Source of the DNA: JAMHWD01 sp035911135
GTDB lineage: Bacteria > Pseudomonadota > Alphaproteobacteria > Micavibrionales > Micavibrionaceae
Length of the DNA: 64,000 nt
NCBI GenBank assembly: GCA_035911135.1
Contig: JAMHWD010000003.1
Span: 30,540 to 94,539, forward strand
Direction of reading: 5' to 3'
Shown one piece after another: positions 26,008 through 34,479 of this stretch; position 1 is the first letter of the stretch, and every line of letters begins with the position of its first letter. The notes beneath the pieces are model-generated. The model ran no database searches and was not told the DNA's origin. It was given only the letters and a program-made list of their open reading frames with translations. A program made the translations under genes and the position numbers.

Positions 26008-27144
26008 TCAGGCACTATCGGGGATCAGGCCGCCAATTTCAAGAGGATGCGGTAAATGCATCGTTTCGGGATTATTGGCTTTGAATGATGGGGCATATCC
26101 GTCCTTGGCGCCTTGGCCGCGGGCTTTGTCAAATCTTAGAACCGATCCTTGCGGCTCCATAAGGGGGCGCAGATTTTCGCAGGCCTGCGCCCAGTCACTT
26201 TTTCCGATTTTGCGTTTTGTAAAGTCATAGGAGGCTCCTTCGCCCGTTTGCAGGAAATAGCCGATATTACTCATATATAAGGTGCGGATGCGTTGGCCGG
26301 GCAGCGTATTATCAAGAATGCGGCCGATAGTGGCGCAGCCATCCGTATCCATGACATCCAGCGTAGCCGTGGCAATCGCGCGGGCTTTGGCCATCTCGTG
26401 CAGATGCGTGTAAAGGGCGGGGTTACGCATCCAGTCGAGATCAATGTCGTTGCATAAACTGACCGTGTTATCCTGCCCGGCCCGTATGGCAAACCAAGAT
26501 TTGAAATCATCATAAGTCATGGCCCGTAAGGGTGAGTAGAATTTGCCGCCATCTTCGGGGTAGATCGTTTTGTATTCTTGCCTTTTTTTATCCAGCAGGC
26601 CGGGGAAATGCTTGGCCATGACGGCATCGCGTGCGCGTTGTTCGCGTGGGCTGATGGGATGATCCTTGGGGTCGGGGGATTGAACGCCTGGCAAGGGGCG
26701 ATTTTTGACCTTTGCGGCGCTGGAGAAGCAATCCCGCAGCCTATAGTAAAAATCCGGCGCAAAATCCTGCATGTTACGCGCGAGATCCGGTGCGGTCGGG
26801 CTGGCGGCCAGCGTTTTTAGAAAATCCTGCCAGAACAGGCGCTGGGCGGCGTTGATATCAAAAACAATGGCGGCATCGGCTTTGCTGGCCGCGATAAATC
26901 CCAGATTGGCCTCCCCAGCGGCTCCGGCGTATAAGCCGCCCTGCAAAGGGGGCTGGGAAGAGAATGCAGCGCGTACATCCTGATGATTGGCCCAGGATTC
27001 ACCAATCGCCTTGAAATGTGCCGGACCGAGATAGGGCTTGCCATGGCGCATATAAACGCGGCCATAGGATTGCAGGCTCACGCCCTTGCCGGCGGCGCAG
27101 CTGTTAAATTCTTCAAAGGCATCAGCAAAATGGCTAATTATCAT
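26008..27144 (-). CDS. Hypothetical protein, about 378 aa, upstream of acpS
   Basis: Not assigned to a family with confidence. It is cytosolic, without signal peptide or membrane helix. The N-terminal part has NLGFIAASKADAAIVFDINA, which resembles the acidic strand ending of a Rossmann-like nucleotide- or SAM-binding fold; this is a weak impression only. Later segments include MTYDDFKSWFAIRAGQ and RTLYMSNIGYFLQTGEG. The track start is a TTG at 27153; the ATG at 27144 is preferred. Its stop TGA is one base before the acpS ATG, so it is cotranscribed with the acpS-lepB-rnc-era group, where many relatives carry pdxJ instead. Confidence 0.6.
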   Translation of the reverse strand: MIISHFADAFEEFNSCAAGKGVSLQSYGRVYMRHGKPYLGPAHFKAIGESWANHQDVRAAFSSQPPLQGGLYAGAAGEANLGFIAASKADAAIVFDINAAQRLFWQDFLKTLAASPTAPDLARNMQDFAPDFYYRLRDCFSSAAKVKNRPLPGVQSPDPKDHPISPREQRARDAVMAKHFPGLLDKKRQEYKTIYPEDGGKFYSPLRAMTYDDFKSWFAIRAGQDNTVSLCNDIDLDWMRNPALYTHLHEMAKARAIATATLDVMDTDGCATIGRILDNTLPGQRIRTLYMSNIGYFLQTGEGASYDFTKRKIGKSDWAQACENLRPLMEPQGSVLRFDKARGQGAKDGYAPSFKANNPETMHLPHPLEIGGLIPDSA

Positions 27145-27280
27145 TAGAAACAACGCTTTTTTAAAAACCGGACCACCCTAGCAAATTGCTATTTATTATG
27201 TCAATTTATGGTTTGATTTTTTCTGCAAGGCGCATTAAAAGGAAGGGCTGACAATCTAATAGCCCAATGAGGCCTTACTG

Positions 27281-27796
27281 ATGAATATCCGCGATCATAT
27301 CCGCACTGTGCCTGACTTTCCTATTCCGGGAATAAATTTTTACGATATCGCAACGCTGCTGGCGCATCCGGGCGCATGGCGCGAGACAATCGCCCAGCTG
27401 CAGGAACGCGTGGAGCCGTACCAGCCTGATATGTTGCTGGGCATTGAATCGCGCGGATTTTTGGTTGCGGCGCCGCTGGCGCTGGAGATGGGCTGCGGCT
27501 TTGGCATGATCCGCAAAAAAGGCAAGCTGCCCGGCAAGACCATATCGCATAGTTATACGCTGGAATACGGTTCCGATACGATCGAGCTGCAGCCTGATCT
27601 GGTCAAACCCGGCTCACGCATTGTGCTGCTGGATGATCTGATGGCCACGGGCGGGACATTGAGCGCTGCTGAAGCTTTGGTGAAGCAAGCCGGGTGCGAG
27701 GTTGTCGCTACGCTTTGCATCATTGAGCTCGAAGGCCTGAACGGGCGCGATAAATTGCAAAGCCCGTTTGAAGCCTTGCTGAAATGCCCGGCATAA
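27281..27796 (+). CDS. apt: Adenine phosphoribosyltransferase
   Basis: Salvages adenine to AMP using PRPP; 171 residues, the family length. Conserved segments are IRTVPDFPIPGINFYDI at the N terminus, LLGIESRGFLVAAPLA, FGMIRKKGKLPGKT and the PRPP-binding motif VLLDDLMATGGTLSAA. It is divergent from the orphan gene at 26-27 kb and followed 10 bases later by a small hypothetical gene, probably in one transcript. A weak promoter (TTGATT, 17 bases, TAAAAG) lies in the gap upstream. Confidence 0.96.
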   Translation: MNIRDHIRTVPDFPIPGINFYDIATLLAHPGAWRETIAQLQERVEPYQPDMLLGIESRGFLVAAPLALEMGCGFGMIRKKGKLPGKTISHSYTLEYGSDTIELQPDLVKPGSRIVLLDDLMATGGTLSAAEALVKQAGCEVVATLCIIELEGLNGRDKLQSPFEALLKCPA

Positions 27797-27806
27797 GGGG
27801 GATGTT

Positions 27807-28187
27807 ATGAACCTGACATATATATGGCTGGCGCTGGGGCTCAAGCAATTGGCGCAAACGCCGGTAGAACCCAAGATCGGCATGACATGGAATGTTGTGC
27901 ATCACCGCCGCACGCCGCATTCCCACCGCGGCAATACCGAATATCACGGCCCTTTGCAAATTGTCGATGTGCAGGGCGATGAGGTTGAATTGCTGGAAAA
28001 TAATATGTATCTGAAAACAGTCGATTGGGCTGATTTTTACATGGAAAATCTAGCAACGCCGCGTTCAATGAAGCATGATGCTCATGGCGGTTACATGGTG
28101 CATTATTATCACGGCGTGAAAAAGATCGACGAGGCGCGTCTCAACCGGATCCGCAATCCCTTCGTGCCGCAATCATTTGTGTGGTAA
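27807..28187 (+). CDS. Hypothetical protein downstream of apt
   Basis: A 126-residue protein I cannot place. It is rich in histidine and tyrosine: VVHHRRTPHSHRGNTEYHG near residue 32 and GGYMVHYYHGVKKID near residue 95. The histidine clusters could bind a metal, but there is no recognisable motif. The N terminus (MNLTYIWLALGLKQLA) is mildly hydrophobic but too short and polar to be a convincing signal peptide. A strong ribosome site (AAGGGGG) precedes it. It is convergent with rsh. Confidence 0.6.
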   Translation: MNLTYIWLALGLKQLAQTPVEPKIGMTWNVVHHRRTPHSHRGNTEYHGPLQIVDVQGDEVELLENNMYLKTVDWADFYMENLATPRSMKHDAHGGYMVHYYHGVKKIDEARLNRIRNPFVPQSFVW

Positions 28188-28199
28188 ATCCTGCGAGGA

Positions 28200-30359
28200 T
28201 TATTTCCCGCGGGCGCGCTCGACTTCGGCAATGATTGATGTTGCCCGCAGGGCGGCGATAATATTGTTCAGGTGCTTGGTATCCTTGACGTAGATATCCA
28301 GCAGCATCTCCCAGAAATCAACAGACCGCGTGGTGATTTTAAGATTGGTGATATTACCGCCATTCTTGCCGATCACTGTGGTCAGTGTCCCCAGAGCGCC
28401 GGGTTCGTTTTGCAGCGTTATTTTCAGGCGCCCGACATGGGCCTCAGGCGAGTCGCTGCCGCTGCCCCATGAAACATCCAGCCAGCGCTCCGGCGTATCG
28501 GAAAAACTCTCCAGCGTTTCGCAATCAATCGTATGGACGGTTACGCCCTTGCCTGTTGTAACAATACCCACAATCCTATCACCCGGAAGGGGGTGACAGC
28601 ACCGCGCCATGTGCACCGCCATGCCGGGGATAAGGCCCTTGATCGGCATGGGCGCGTCCTTGCCGTCTGACGGGCGGACCATGACGGCCTTGTCCATATC
28701 GGTGGAGGGACGCTTGGCGACTTCTGTCTTGTGTGCCGGGAAAATGATTTTGAATACATCCCGCGCCACCGTGAGGCCGGAGCCGATGCTGGCATAGACA
28801 TCGTCATTTTCTTCAAGCTTGAGCTGCTTCAGGATGCCTGTAATGGCTTTTTCCGTGAATTCATAGCCTTCCTGACGAAAGACTTTCTGCAGCATCGCCT
28901 TGCCGAGCGTAATGTATTCGGCGCGTTGTTGCTGGCGGATGAATTTGCGGATATGGGACCGGGCCTTGCCCGTGACCACAAAACGCTCCCATGTCGGGGA
29001 GGGGTTTTGTGTTTTGGCCGTGATAATTTCCACCTGATCGCCATTGGCAAGGCGTGTGTTCAAGGGCGCGATGCGGCCGTTGATTTTCGCGCCGACGCAG
29101 CGATCCCCGACGTCCGAGTGAATGCCATAGGCAAAGTCGATGGGTGTTGCGCCGGAGGGAAGCTCAATCAGATCGCCCTTGGGCGTGAAAACAAAAACCT
29201 GATCCTGAAAGAGTTCGAGTTTTGTATTCTCCCAGAAATCTTCCGGCTTTTGCTCTTGCTCTAGAATGTCGAGGAGTTCCCGCAGCCAGCGATATTTCTT
29301 CACGTCTTTCAAGGATGGCATCTTGCCGTCCTTATAAGCCCAGTGCGCCGCCACGCCCAGATCGGCCTCGCGGTGCATTTCGCGGGTGCGGATCTGGATC
29401 TCGATACGCTGGCGCGCCGGGCCCATCACTGTGGTATGGATCGAGCGGTATCCGTTGGGTTTGGGCGTTGAGATATAATCCTTGAAACGCCCCGGAACGG
29501 AGGGGTATGTCGAATGGATAATCCCAAGGACCATATAGCAATCTTCGATTTTATCAACGACAACGCGGAATGCCATGATATCCGAGAGCTGCTCGAAGGC
29601 CACGTTCTTGCGCTGCATTTTCTTCCAGATCGAAAAGCGCGTTTTCTCGCGGCCCGTGATCTCGGCGTTAATGCCATTCTTTTTAAAGACCGATGATAAT
29701 TCCTCGATAATCTTATCGACGACGGCAACGCCTTCTTGCCGCAGGAAAGAGAGACGGTTGGCGATACTCTCGCGCGCTTCCGGGTACAGTTCCGCGAATG
29801 AGAGATCTTCAAGTTCTTCCTTGATCTGATGCACGCCCACGCGCTCGGCCAGCGGAGCGTAAATCTCCAGCGTCTCAAGGGCGATGCGGCGGCGCTTTTC
29901 CGGTTTGTTAAAGCCGCCAATCGTACGCATGTTATGCAGGCGGTCGGCGAGTTTGACCAGCAGGACGCGGATATCCTCGCTCATGGCCAGCAGGAGTTTG
30001 CGGAAATTCTCAGCCTGCTTGCCTTCCAGCGTCTGGCTCTCGATCCGGGTCAGCTTGCTAACCCCGCTGACCAGATCGGCGACTTCCTTGCCGAATTTGG
30101 TTTTCAAGTCCTCGTAAGTGGCGGCCGTATCTTCCAGCGTGTCATGCAAGATGGCGGTGACGATTGTGCCGATATCCATACGCATGCCGGCCAGGATGCT
30201 GGCTACTTCGACAGGATGCGTATAATAAGGCTCGCCGCTGGAGCGCGTCTGCCCGTCATGCATCTTGCGCGCGTAATCCACCGCCGATTCAACCGGCTTG
30301 GGGTCGAAATCAGGGTTATAGGATTTGATTTTATCCAGCAGTTCAGCTTGTTGCGTCAT
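28200..30359 (-). CDS. spoT: Bifunctional (p)ppGpp synthetase/hydrolase (RSH)
   Basis: The single long RSH enzyme typical of alphaproteobacteria, 719 residues from MTQQAELLDKIKSY. The hydrolase HD domain keeps YTHPVEVASILA and ILHDTLEDT. The synthetase domain has RFKDYISTPKPNGYRSIHTT, and its RFKD motif is the form found in bifunctional Rel/SpoT enzymes rather than RelA. A TGS domain (VFTPKGDLIELPSGATPIDF), a zinc-finger-like region with ARCCHPLPGD, and a C-terminal ACT domain follow. The frame extends to 30419, but the ATG at 30359 matches the family start. It is adjacent to rpoZ, the usual order. Confidence 0.96.
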   Translation of the reverse strand: MTQQAELLDKIKSYNPDFDPKPVESAVDYARKMHDGQTRSSGEPYYTHPVEVASILAGMRMDIGTIVTAILHDTLEDTAATYEDLKTKFGKEVADLVSGVSKLTRIESQTLEGKQAENFRKLLLAMSEDIRVLLVKLADRLHNMRTIGGFNKPEKRRRIALETLEIYAPLAERVGVHQIKEELEDLSFAELYPEARESIANRLSFLRQEGVAVVDKIIEELSSVFKKNGINAEITGREKTRFSIWKKMQRKNVAFEQLSDIMAFRVVVDKIEDCYMVLGIIHSTYPSVPGRFKDYISTPKPNGYRSIHTTVMGPARQRIEIQIRTREMHREADLGVAAHWAYKDGKMPSLKDVKKYRWLRELLDILEQEQKPEDFWENTKLELFQDQVFVFTPKGDLIELPSGATPIDFAYGIHSDVGDRCVGAKINGRIAPLNTRLANGDQVEIITAKTQNPSPTWERFVVTGKARSHIRKFIRQQQRAEYITLGKAMLQKVFRQEGYEFTEKAITGILKQLKLEENDDVYASIGSGLTVARDVFKIIFPAHKTEVAKRPSTDMDKAVMVRPSDGKDAPMPIKGLIPGMAVHMARCCHPLPGDRIVGIVTTGKGVTVHTIDCETLESFSDTPERWLDVSWGSGSDSPEAHVGRLKITLQNEPGALGTLTTVIGKNGGNITNLKITTRSVDFWEMLLDIYVKDTKHLNNIIAALRATSIIAEVERARGK

Positions 30360-30432
30360 CAGTATCGGAAAATAATACGTTTCGTAGAGTAACTTAGCAT
30401 GATTTGCGCCAATAACCATACGTCTAAATTAC

Positions 30433-30463
30433 GAAAAAACCGCCCTTTAAGGGGGCGGTTTTT
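30433..30463. terminator. Rho-independent terminator between rpoZ and rsh
   Basis: ACCGCCC (30439-30445) pairs with GGGCGGT (30453-30459), flanked by A and T runs. On the minus strand it follows rpoZ, so rpoZ is likely terminated here, with rsh transcribed from its own promoter or by read-through. Confidence 0.8.
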
Positions 30464-30493
30464 GTTAATTTCTCATACCAAAAGGCTTAAGGC

Positions 30494-30889
30494 TTATTCG
30501 TCGCCATCATCCCCGGCCAGATCTTCCAGCGAGGGGTCTTCATCGTCTTCGTCGATTTCCTCATCGCCGCTATAGATGTCATCGGCTTTCGGGCGGGCCG
30601 CCATGGCGCTCCATTCCTTTTCACCGTCCATCAGATCAACTTCTGTGTCATCTTCATCATAGGCAATGACGCGCTGCTTGCTGCGGATCAACTCATCCTT
30701 AAGGTCAGTAATGGATACTGTTTCATCGGCGATCTCGCGCAGGGCAATAACAGGGTTCTTGTCATTGTCGCGGTCCACGGTCAGAGCCGCGCCGGAGCCA
30801 ATCTTGCGGGCGCGCTGGGAAGCGATCAGAACAAGCTCAAAACGGTTGGGTATTTTTTCAACGCAATCTTCTACGGTAACGCGGGCCAT
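30494..30889 (-). CDS. rpoZ: RNA polymerase omega subunit
   Basis: Small subunit that stabilises beta' and is needed for ppGpp sensing at one site. Conserved N-terminal segment MARVTVEDCVEKIPNRFELV, then ASQRARKIGSGA and NKNPVIALREIADETV-type residues. At 131 residues it is longer than E. coli omega because of an acidic C-terminal tail rich in Asp and Glu, as in other alphaproteobacteria. It lies upstream of rsh, linking ppGpp synthesis and its target. Confidence 0.96.
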   Translation of the reverse strand: MARVTVEDCVEKIPNRFELVLIASQRARKIGSGAALTVDRDNDKNPVIALREIADETVSITDLKDELIRSKQRVIAYDEDDTEVDLMDGEKEWSAMAARPKADDIYSGDEEIDEDDEDPSLEDLAGDDGDE

Positions 30890-31032
30890 ATCTTACCAAA
30901 ATCCTTATATGCGGTTTTTAAAGGGGCAAAGCAGCTTTCTATACAACGCGGCCTTAAAAATCAAGCCTGTTGAGGTATTTTGAGAAAAAATATGTCATTT
31001 TCAAGAAAAAGCAGATTTTAAGCAAAAAACCA

Positions 31033-31062
31033 TTGAATTTTGCCAATTGTGACTTATATAAA
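31033..31062 (+). promoter_or_regulatory. Sigma-70-type promoter candidate for the NYN gene
   Basis: TTGAAT (31033-31038), 18 bases, TATAAA (31057-31062), about 42 bases before the start codon. It lies in the 215-base rpoZ divergent region, which otherwise shows only AT-rich sequence. Confidence 0.5.
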
Positions 31063-31104
31063 ATCCCACTAATACAGTGTAAAAAATAACAACAAAGTAT
31101 AAAA

Positions 31105-31737
31105 ATGAATAAAAATAATAACTTGAACGGCATCCCTTTCTATCCTGAAGAAAAAGTCGCCATCTTTATCGATGGATCCAATCTCTATGCGGCGGCAAAA
31201 TCTTTGGATTTTGATATTGATTACAAGCGTCTTTTGAAATGGGTGGCCGCGCGAGGCCGCCTTGTGCGCGCTTTTTATTACACTGCCCTGATCGAGGATC
31301 AGGAATATTCCCCGATCCGTCCGCTGGTTGATTGGCTGGATTATAACGGTTATACGATGGTCACCAAGCCGACCAAGGAATTTATCGATTCTCAAGGGCG
31401 CAAGAAAATCAAAGGCAATATGGATATCGAGCTGGCCATCGACATGATGGAAATTGCCGATAGCGTCGATCATATCATGCTGTTTTCCGGTGATGGCGAT
31501 TTCCGCCGCCTGGTCGAGGCCGTCCAGCGCAAGGGCGTCCGTGTAACGGTTGTCAGCACCATTAAATCCTCCCCGCCAATGGTGGCGGATGATTTGCGCC
31601 GTCAGGCTGATCATTACCTTGATCTGGATATTCTGGCCGATTATATCGCCCGTGATCACGGTAATAATCAAGGCAATCAGGATGCCGCGGGCAATGATGA
31701 GCTTCCGCCCAAGCGTGAGCGTCATTTCGCAAACTAA
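31105..31737 (+). CDS. NYN-domain (LabA/DUF88-type) putative ribonuclease
   Basis: A 210-residue PIN-like nuclease-fold protein. The acidic active-site residues are visible: FIDGSNLYAAAK near residue 19, the KGNMDIELAIDM segment with its Asp residues near 100, and FSGDGDFRRLVEAVQRKG near residue 122. LabA-type NYN proteins probably cleave or process RNA; the substrate here is unknown. The ATG follows an AT-rich leader without a clear ribosome site. The C-terminal 30 residues are polar and probably disordered. Confidence 0.88.
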   Translation: MNKNNNLNGIPFYPEEKVAIFIDGSNLYAAAKSLDFDIDYKRLLKWVAARGRLVRAFYYTALIEDQEYSPIRPLVDWLDYNGYTMVTKPTKEFIDSQGRKKIKGNMDIELAIDMMEIADSVDHIMLFSGDGDFRRLVEAVQRKGVRVTVVSTIKSSPPMVADDLRRQADHYLDLDILADYIARDHGNNQGNQDAAGNDELPPKRERHFAN

Positions 31738-31791
31738 ATATGGCCCCAAGGCCTTTCTTGATTTTATAAATCAGACACCGCATGATGCCTC

Positions 31792-32421
31792 ATGCTGACC
31801 CTGCCTGACCGTGATTGTTCTTTGTGCCCGCGCCTTGTGGAATTTCGCGCCTGTAACCGTGCTACCTTTCCCGATCAATTCAATGCGCCTGTGCCGCCTT
31901 TTGGCGGGCTGGAGGCCAAACTGCTGATTGCAGGGCTTGCGCCGGGCCTGCGCGGGGCTAATTTTTCGGGGCGGCCTTTTACCGGCGATTACGCAGGCGA
32001 TTTGCTTTATGCCACGCTTTTAAAATTTGGTCTGGCGCGGGGACAATATCAGGAACGTGCCGATGATGGGCTGGAACTGATCGGTGTGCGTATTACAAAT
32101 GCTGTGCGCTGCGTGCCGCCGGAAAATAAACCCACCAATGATGAGATTAATATCTGCCGGCCGTTTTTGGTGTCCGAGATCAAAGCCATGAAAAATCTCA
32201 AGGCTATTTTATGTCTTGGGCTGATCTCGCATCAATCCGTTTTGAAAACGCTGGGCGCTCGTGCGGCGCAGCATAAATTTATTCATGGCGCGCATCATGA
32301 CATTGCGGGGATCACGGTGGTGGATTCTTATCACTGTTCCCGTTATAACACGAATACCGGGCGTTTGACGGAAGCCATGTTTGAAGATGTGTTTCGTTCT
32401 ATCGTGCCGCTGGTGGCATAA
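31792..32421 (+). CDS. Uracil-DNA glycosylase, family 5 (UdgB type)
   Basis: A base-excision repair glycosylase, 209 residues. N-terminal cysteines in DCSLCPRLVEFRAC and a later ITNAVRCVPP cysteine fit the 4Fe-4S ligands of this family. Motif A is LAPGLRGANFSGRPFTGDYAG, without the catalytic Asp/Asn of families 1 and 2, as expected for family 5. The C-terminal motif is DSYHCSRYNTNTGRLT, usually HPS or HCS in the family. It removes uracil and possibly deaminated purines. It follows the NYN gene by 54 bases and may be cotranscribed. Confidence 0.88.
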   Translation: MLTLPDRDCSLCPRLVEFRACNRATFPDQFNAPVPPFGGLEAKLLIAGLAPGLRGANFSGRPFTGDYAGDLLYATLLKFGLARGQYQERADDGLELIGVRITNAVRCVPPENKPTNDEINICRPFLVSEIKAMKNLKAILCLGLISHQSVLKTLGARAAQHKFIHGAHHDIAGITVVDSYHCSRYNTNTGRLTEAMFEDVFRSIVPLVA

Positions 32422-32523
32422 AATATAAACTGTGAATCCTGTGCCGTTCTTGTGATCCGGCGCAGAATCGTTTAATCTGGGCCGCATAAAAAATTCAAAA
32501 ATGCGAAACAGGGATTCACAAAT

Positions 32524-33297
32524 ATGACCGATATTGAAAAATTTCCGAAGAACCGCGTCTTGCTCAAACCCACGCCGTTAATGCCGGATGAAGAATCTAT
32601 CGAACGGAACATCATCGAGCAGCATAATCTTGATCCCATGGCCTTGCTGGTGGATGGGGATGAAGATGTCAGGGCGGCTGAATCCGAATTTGAAGCTGCA
32701 AGGCGCAAGCTGGAGGAGACAAAACTCCGCAAGGCCATGATGCGTCTGGCCAGTGCCGATCTTGACCCCGATAACGTCGAAGAATTGTGCGAGAAAGAAC
32801 CCTGGTATAAAGGTAAGCTTACCCTGTTGAGCATCTCGTCTTTTGGCTTTGTGCCGGAAAAATTTGAAGCGGCCGCCAAAATGAAGCCTGAAGGCTCGCC
32901 GGAGCGCATTCGCCTGATTGAGGCGCGGGACCGGGCGCGGGTTATTTACTGGGATCAGATCAAAGCCGATCTTCGCCGTATCACAGGGCCGATCGAGGCA
33001 CGGCGCAGCAATGATGCCAGAGCCACGCGCGCCGCCTATGAAGATCAGTCCATGGCGCTTTGGCAATTTTACAAACGCGCCAATCTTGAAAACAGCCCGC
33101 TTTATAAAAATCAGGGCGGGCGCGTTATGTGGCTCGCGCTGGCGATTGGTGAAGCTTTCATGAAGGCGCATCAAGGGGGGAGTTCTGGGCCGGCTTTGGC
33201 CCGCGGTCCGGGTTATCAGCAGATGCGTATTCCTGCGATCCTGCCGCCGGAGATGGATGACGCGCCGCCTTTGGCCCCCGAACCGGACGCTCCTTAA
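32524..33297 (+). CDS. Hypothetical protein, 257 aa, coiled-coil
   Basis: No family recognised. The protein has no signal peptide. Residues about 55-90 are a charged heptad-like helix (AAESEFEAARRKLEETKLRK), followed by a globular part containing WYKGKLTLLSISSFGFVPEKF, and a second long helix (IRLIEARDRARVIYWDQIKADLR). The C terminus is proline-rich and acidic (ILPPEMDDAPPLAPEPD). The last four bases overlap the convergent glycosyltransferase gene. It marks the edge between housekeeping genes and the polysaccharide locus. Confidence 0.65.
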   Translation: MTDIEKFPKNRVLLKPTPLMPDEESIERNIIEQHNLDPMALLVDGDEDVRAAESEFEAARRKLEETKLRKAMMRLASADLDPDNVEELCEKEPWYKGKLTLLSISSFGFVPEKFEAAAKMKPEGSPERIRLIEARDRARVIYWDQIKADLRRITGPIEARRSNDARATRAAYEDQSMALWQFYKRANLENSPLYKNQGGRVMWLALAIGEAFMKAHQGGSSGPALARGPGYQQMRIPAILPPEMDDAPPLAPEPDAP

Positions 33298-34457
33298 GGG
33301 TGGTAAGGCCCGGCGGTTTTTAGGATATTTTCAGCGCGCGCGCTCCAGCTGTAATGCGCCATGAAATCTGCGCGTGCTTTTTGCGCGATGCGCGTCCGCA
33401 ATGCCGGGTCGTTCTTTAATCTCTCCAGCGCCGCCGCCCAGAGATCAGCGCGGTCCGGCTCGATCATCAGGGCGTTTTCACTATCACGTAAAACCTCGCG
33501 CAATACCGGCATATCCGAACATAAAATCGGCAGGCCCCATGACATATATTCAAAAATTTTCAAAGGCGACATGAAGGCGGATGTATCCCCGGCATTACCA
33601 TGCACCGAGACCTTTTTTTGATAAGGTGCCAGCACGGCATCGAAATTTTTAAAATATTCAGGCAGTTTTGAAGGCGGCTGATGGCCGTGAAAGATAACAT
33701 TATCCGGCACGCCTTGTTTTTTGTAATTCTCGATCAGATCGGCGCGGCCGCCAACGATGTGAAAGGCGATATCCGGATGGGATTTGGCCATGGCGAATAT
33801 AATTTCAACACCGCGCCCTTGATAGATATGCCCGGCATAGCCCACATTTTTTAAGGGCTGCGCTAATTTTTGTATCATGGCAATGGCGGCTTCGCCCGGA
33901 TCATCGGCCCCGTCATGGGCGATGATAATTTTGGATTTTATACCGGGGAAAATACCTTCATAAATTTCGGCAAGCTTATCCGATATCACAACAACGCCGC
34001 GGCAATTTCTGTGATTGATGATGGCCGATTCAATGCCCTTTTTTAAGGCATTGCCGGGCGGGGCGTGGGTCTCATAGACAAAGGGCGCGATATCCCGAAC
34101 GCCATACAGCCAGTACATATTGCGGGCAAACAGTAGTTCCGCGCCTTTTATTTCATGGCGTAATTTTCCCAAGGAAAACCGCAATCCCGGCAAGCCGCCT
34201 AAACGAATAAAGGGAATTTTTTTTAGGGCGTTTAATAACCATCCGGCCTCATAGGCAGGGCTGTAACGCTTAATCGGAAAAGGATGCCTCACATGATAAT
34301 AATCCCGCACAGCCTGCTCATCCGCGCCGCTGCCTTTCATGCCATGCAAAGTTACCTCATGGCCAAGGCCGGAGAAGGCGCTGCATATTTTCATGACATG
34401 CACGGAATTGGCGCTGTCGGAGATAAGCGTGGAGCTGGAGAGATAATGAATCTTCAT
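33294..34457 (-). CDS. Glycosyltransferase family 4
   Basis: A GT-B glycosyltransferase of 387 residues. The N-terminal domain begins MKIHYLSSSTLISDSANSVH with the GLGHEVTLHG strand. The C-terminal domain has VGYAGHIYQGRGVEIIFAMA, VGGRADLIENYKKQG, and the donor-binding region SPLKIFEYMSWGLPILCSD. The frame extends 63 codons further upstream, but those residues overlap neuC and are not glycosyltransferase-like, so ATG 34457 is chosen, 22 bases after neuC. Part of the surface polysaccharide locus. Sugar specificity cannot be read. Confidence 0.88.
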   Translation of the reverse strand: MKIHYLSSSTLISDSANSVHVMKICSAFSGLGHEVTLHGMKGSGADEQAVRDYYHVRHPFPIKRYSPAYEAGWLLNALKKIPFIRLGGLPGLRFSLGKLRHEIKGAELLFARNMYWLYGVRDIAPFVYETHAPPGNALKKGIESAIINHRNCRGVVVISDKLAEIYEGIFPGIKSKIIIAHDGADDPGEAAIAMIQKLAQPLKNVGYAGHIYQGRGVEIIFAMAKSHPDIAFHIVGGRADLIENYKKQGVPDNVIFHGHQPPSKLPEYFKNFDAVLAPYQKKVSVHGNAGDTSAFMSPLKIFEYMSWGLPILCSDMPVLREVLRDSENALMIEPDRADLWAAALERLKNDPALRTRIAQKARADFMAHYSWSARAENILKTAGPYHP

Positions 34458-34479
34458 CGCACGGCTCGCCGCCATCCCA

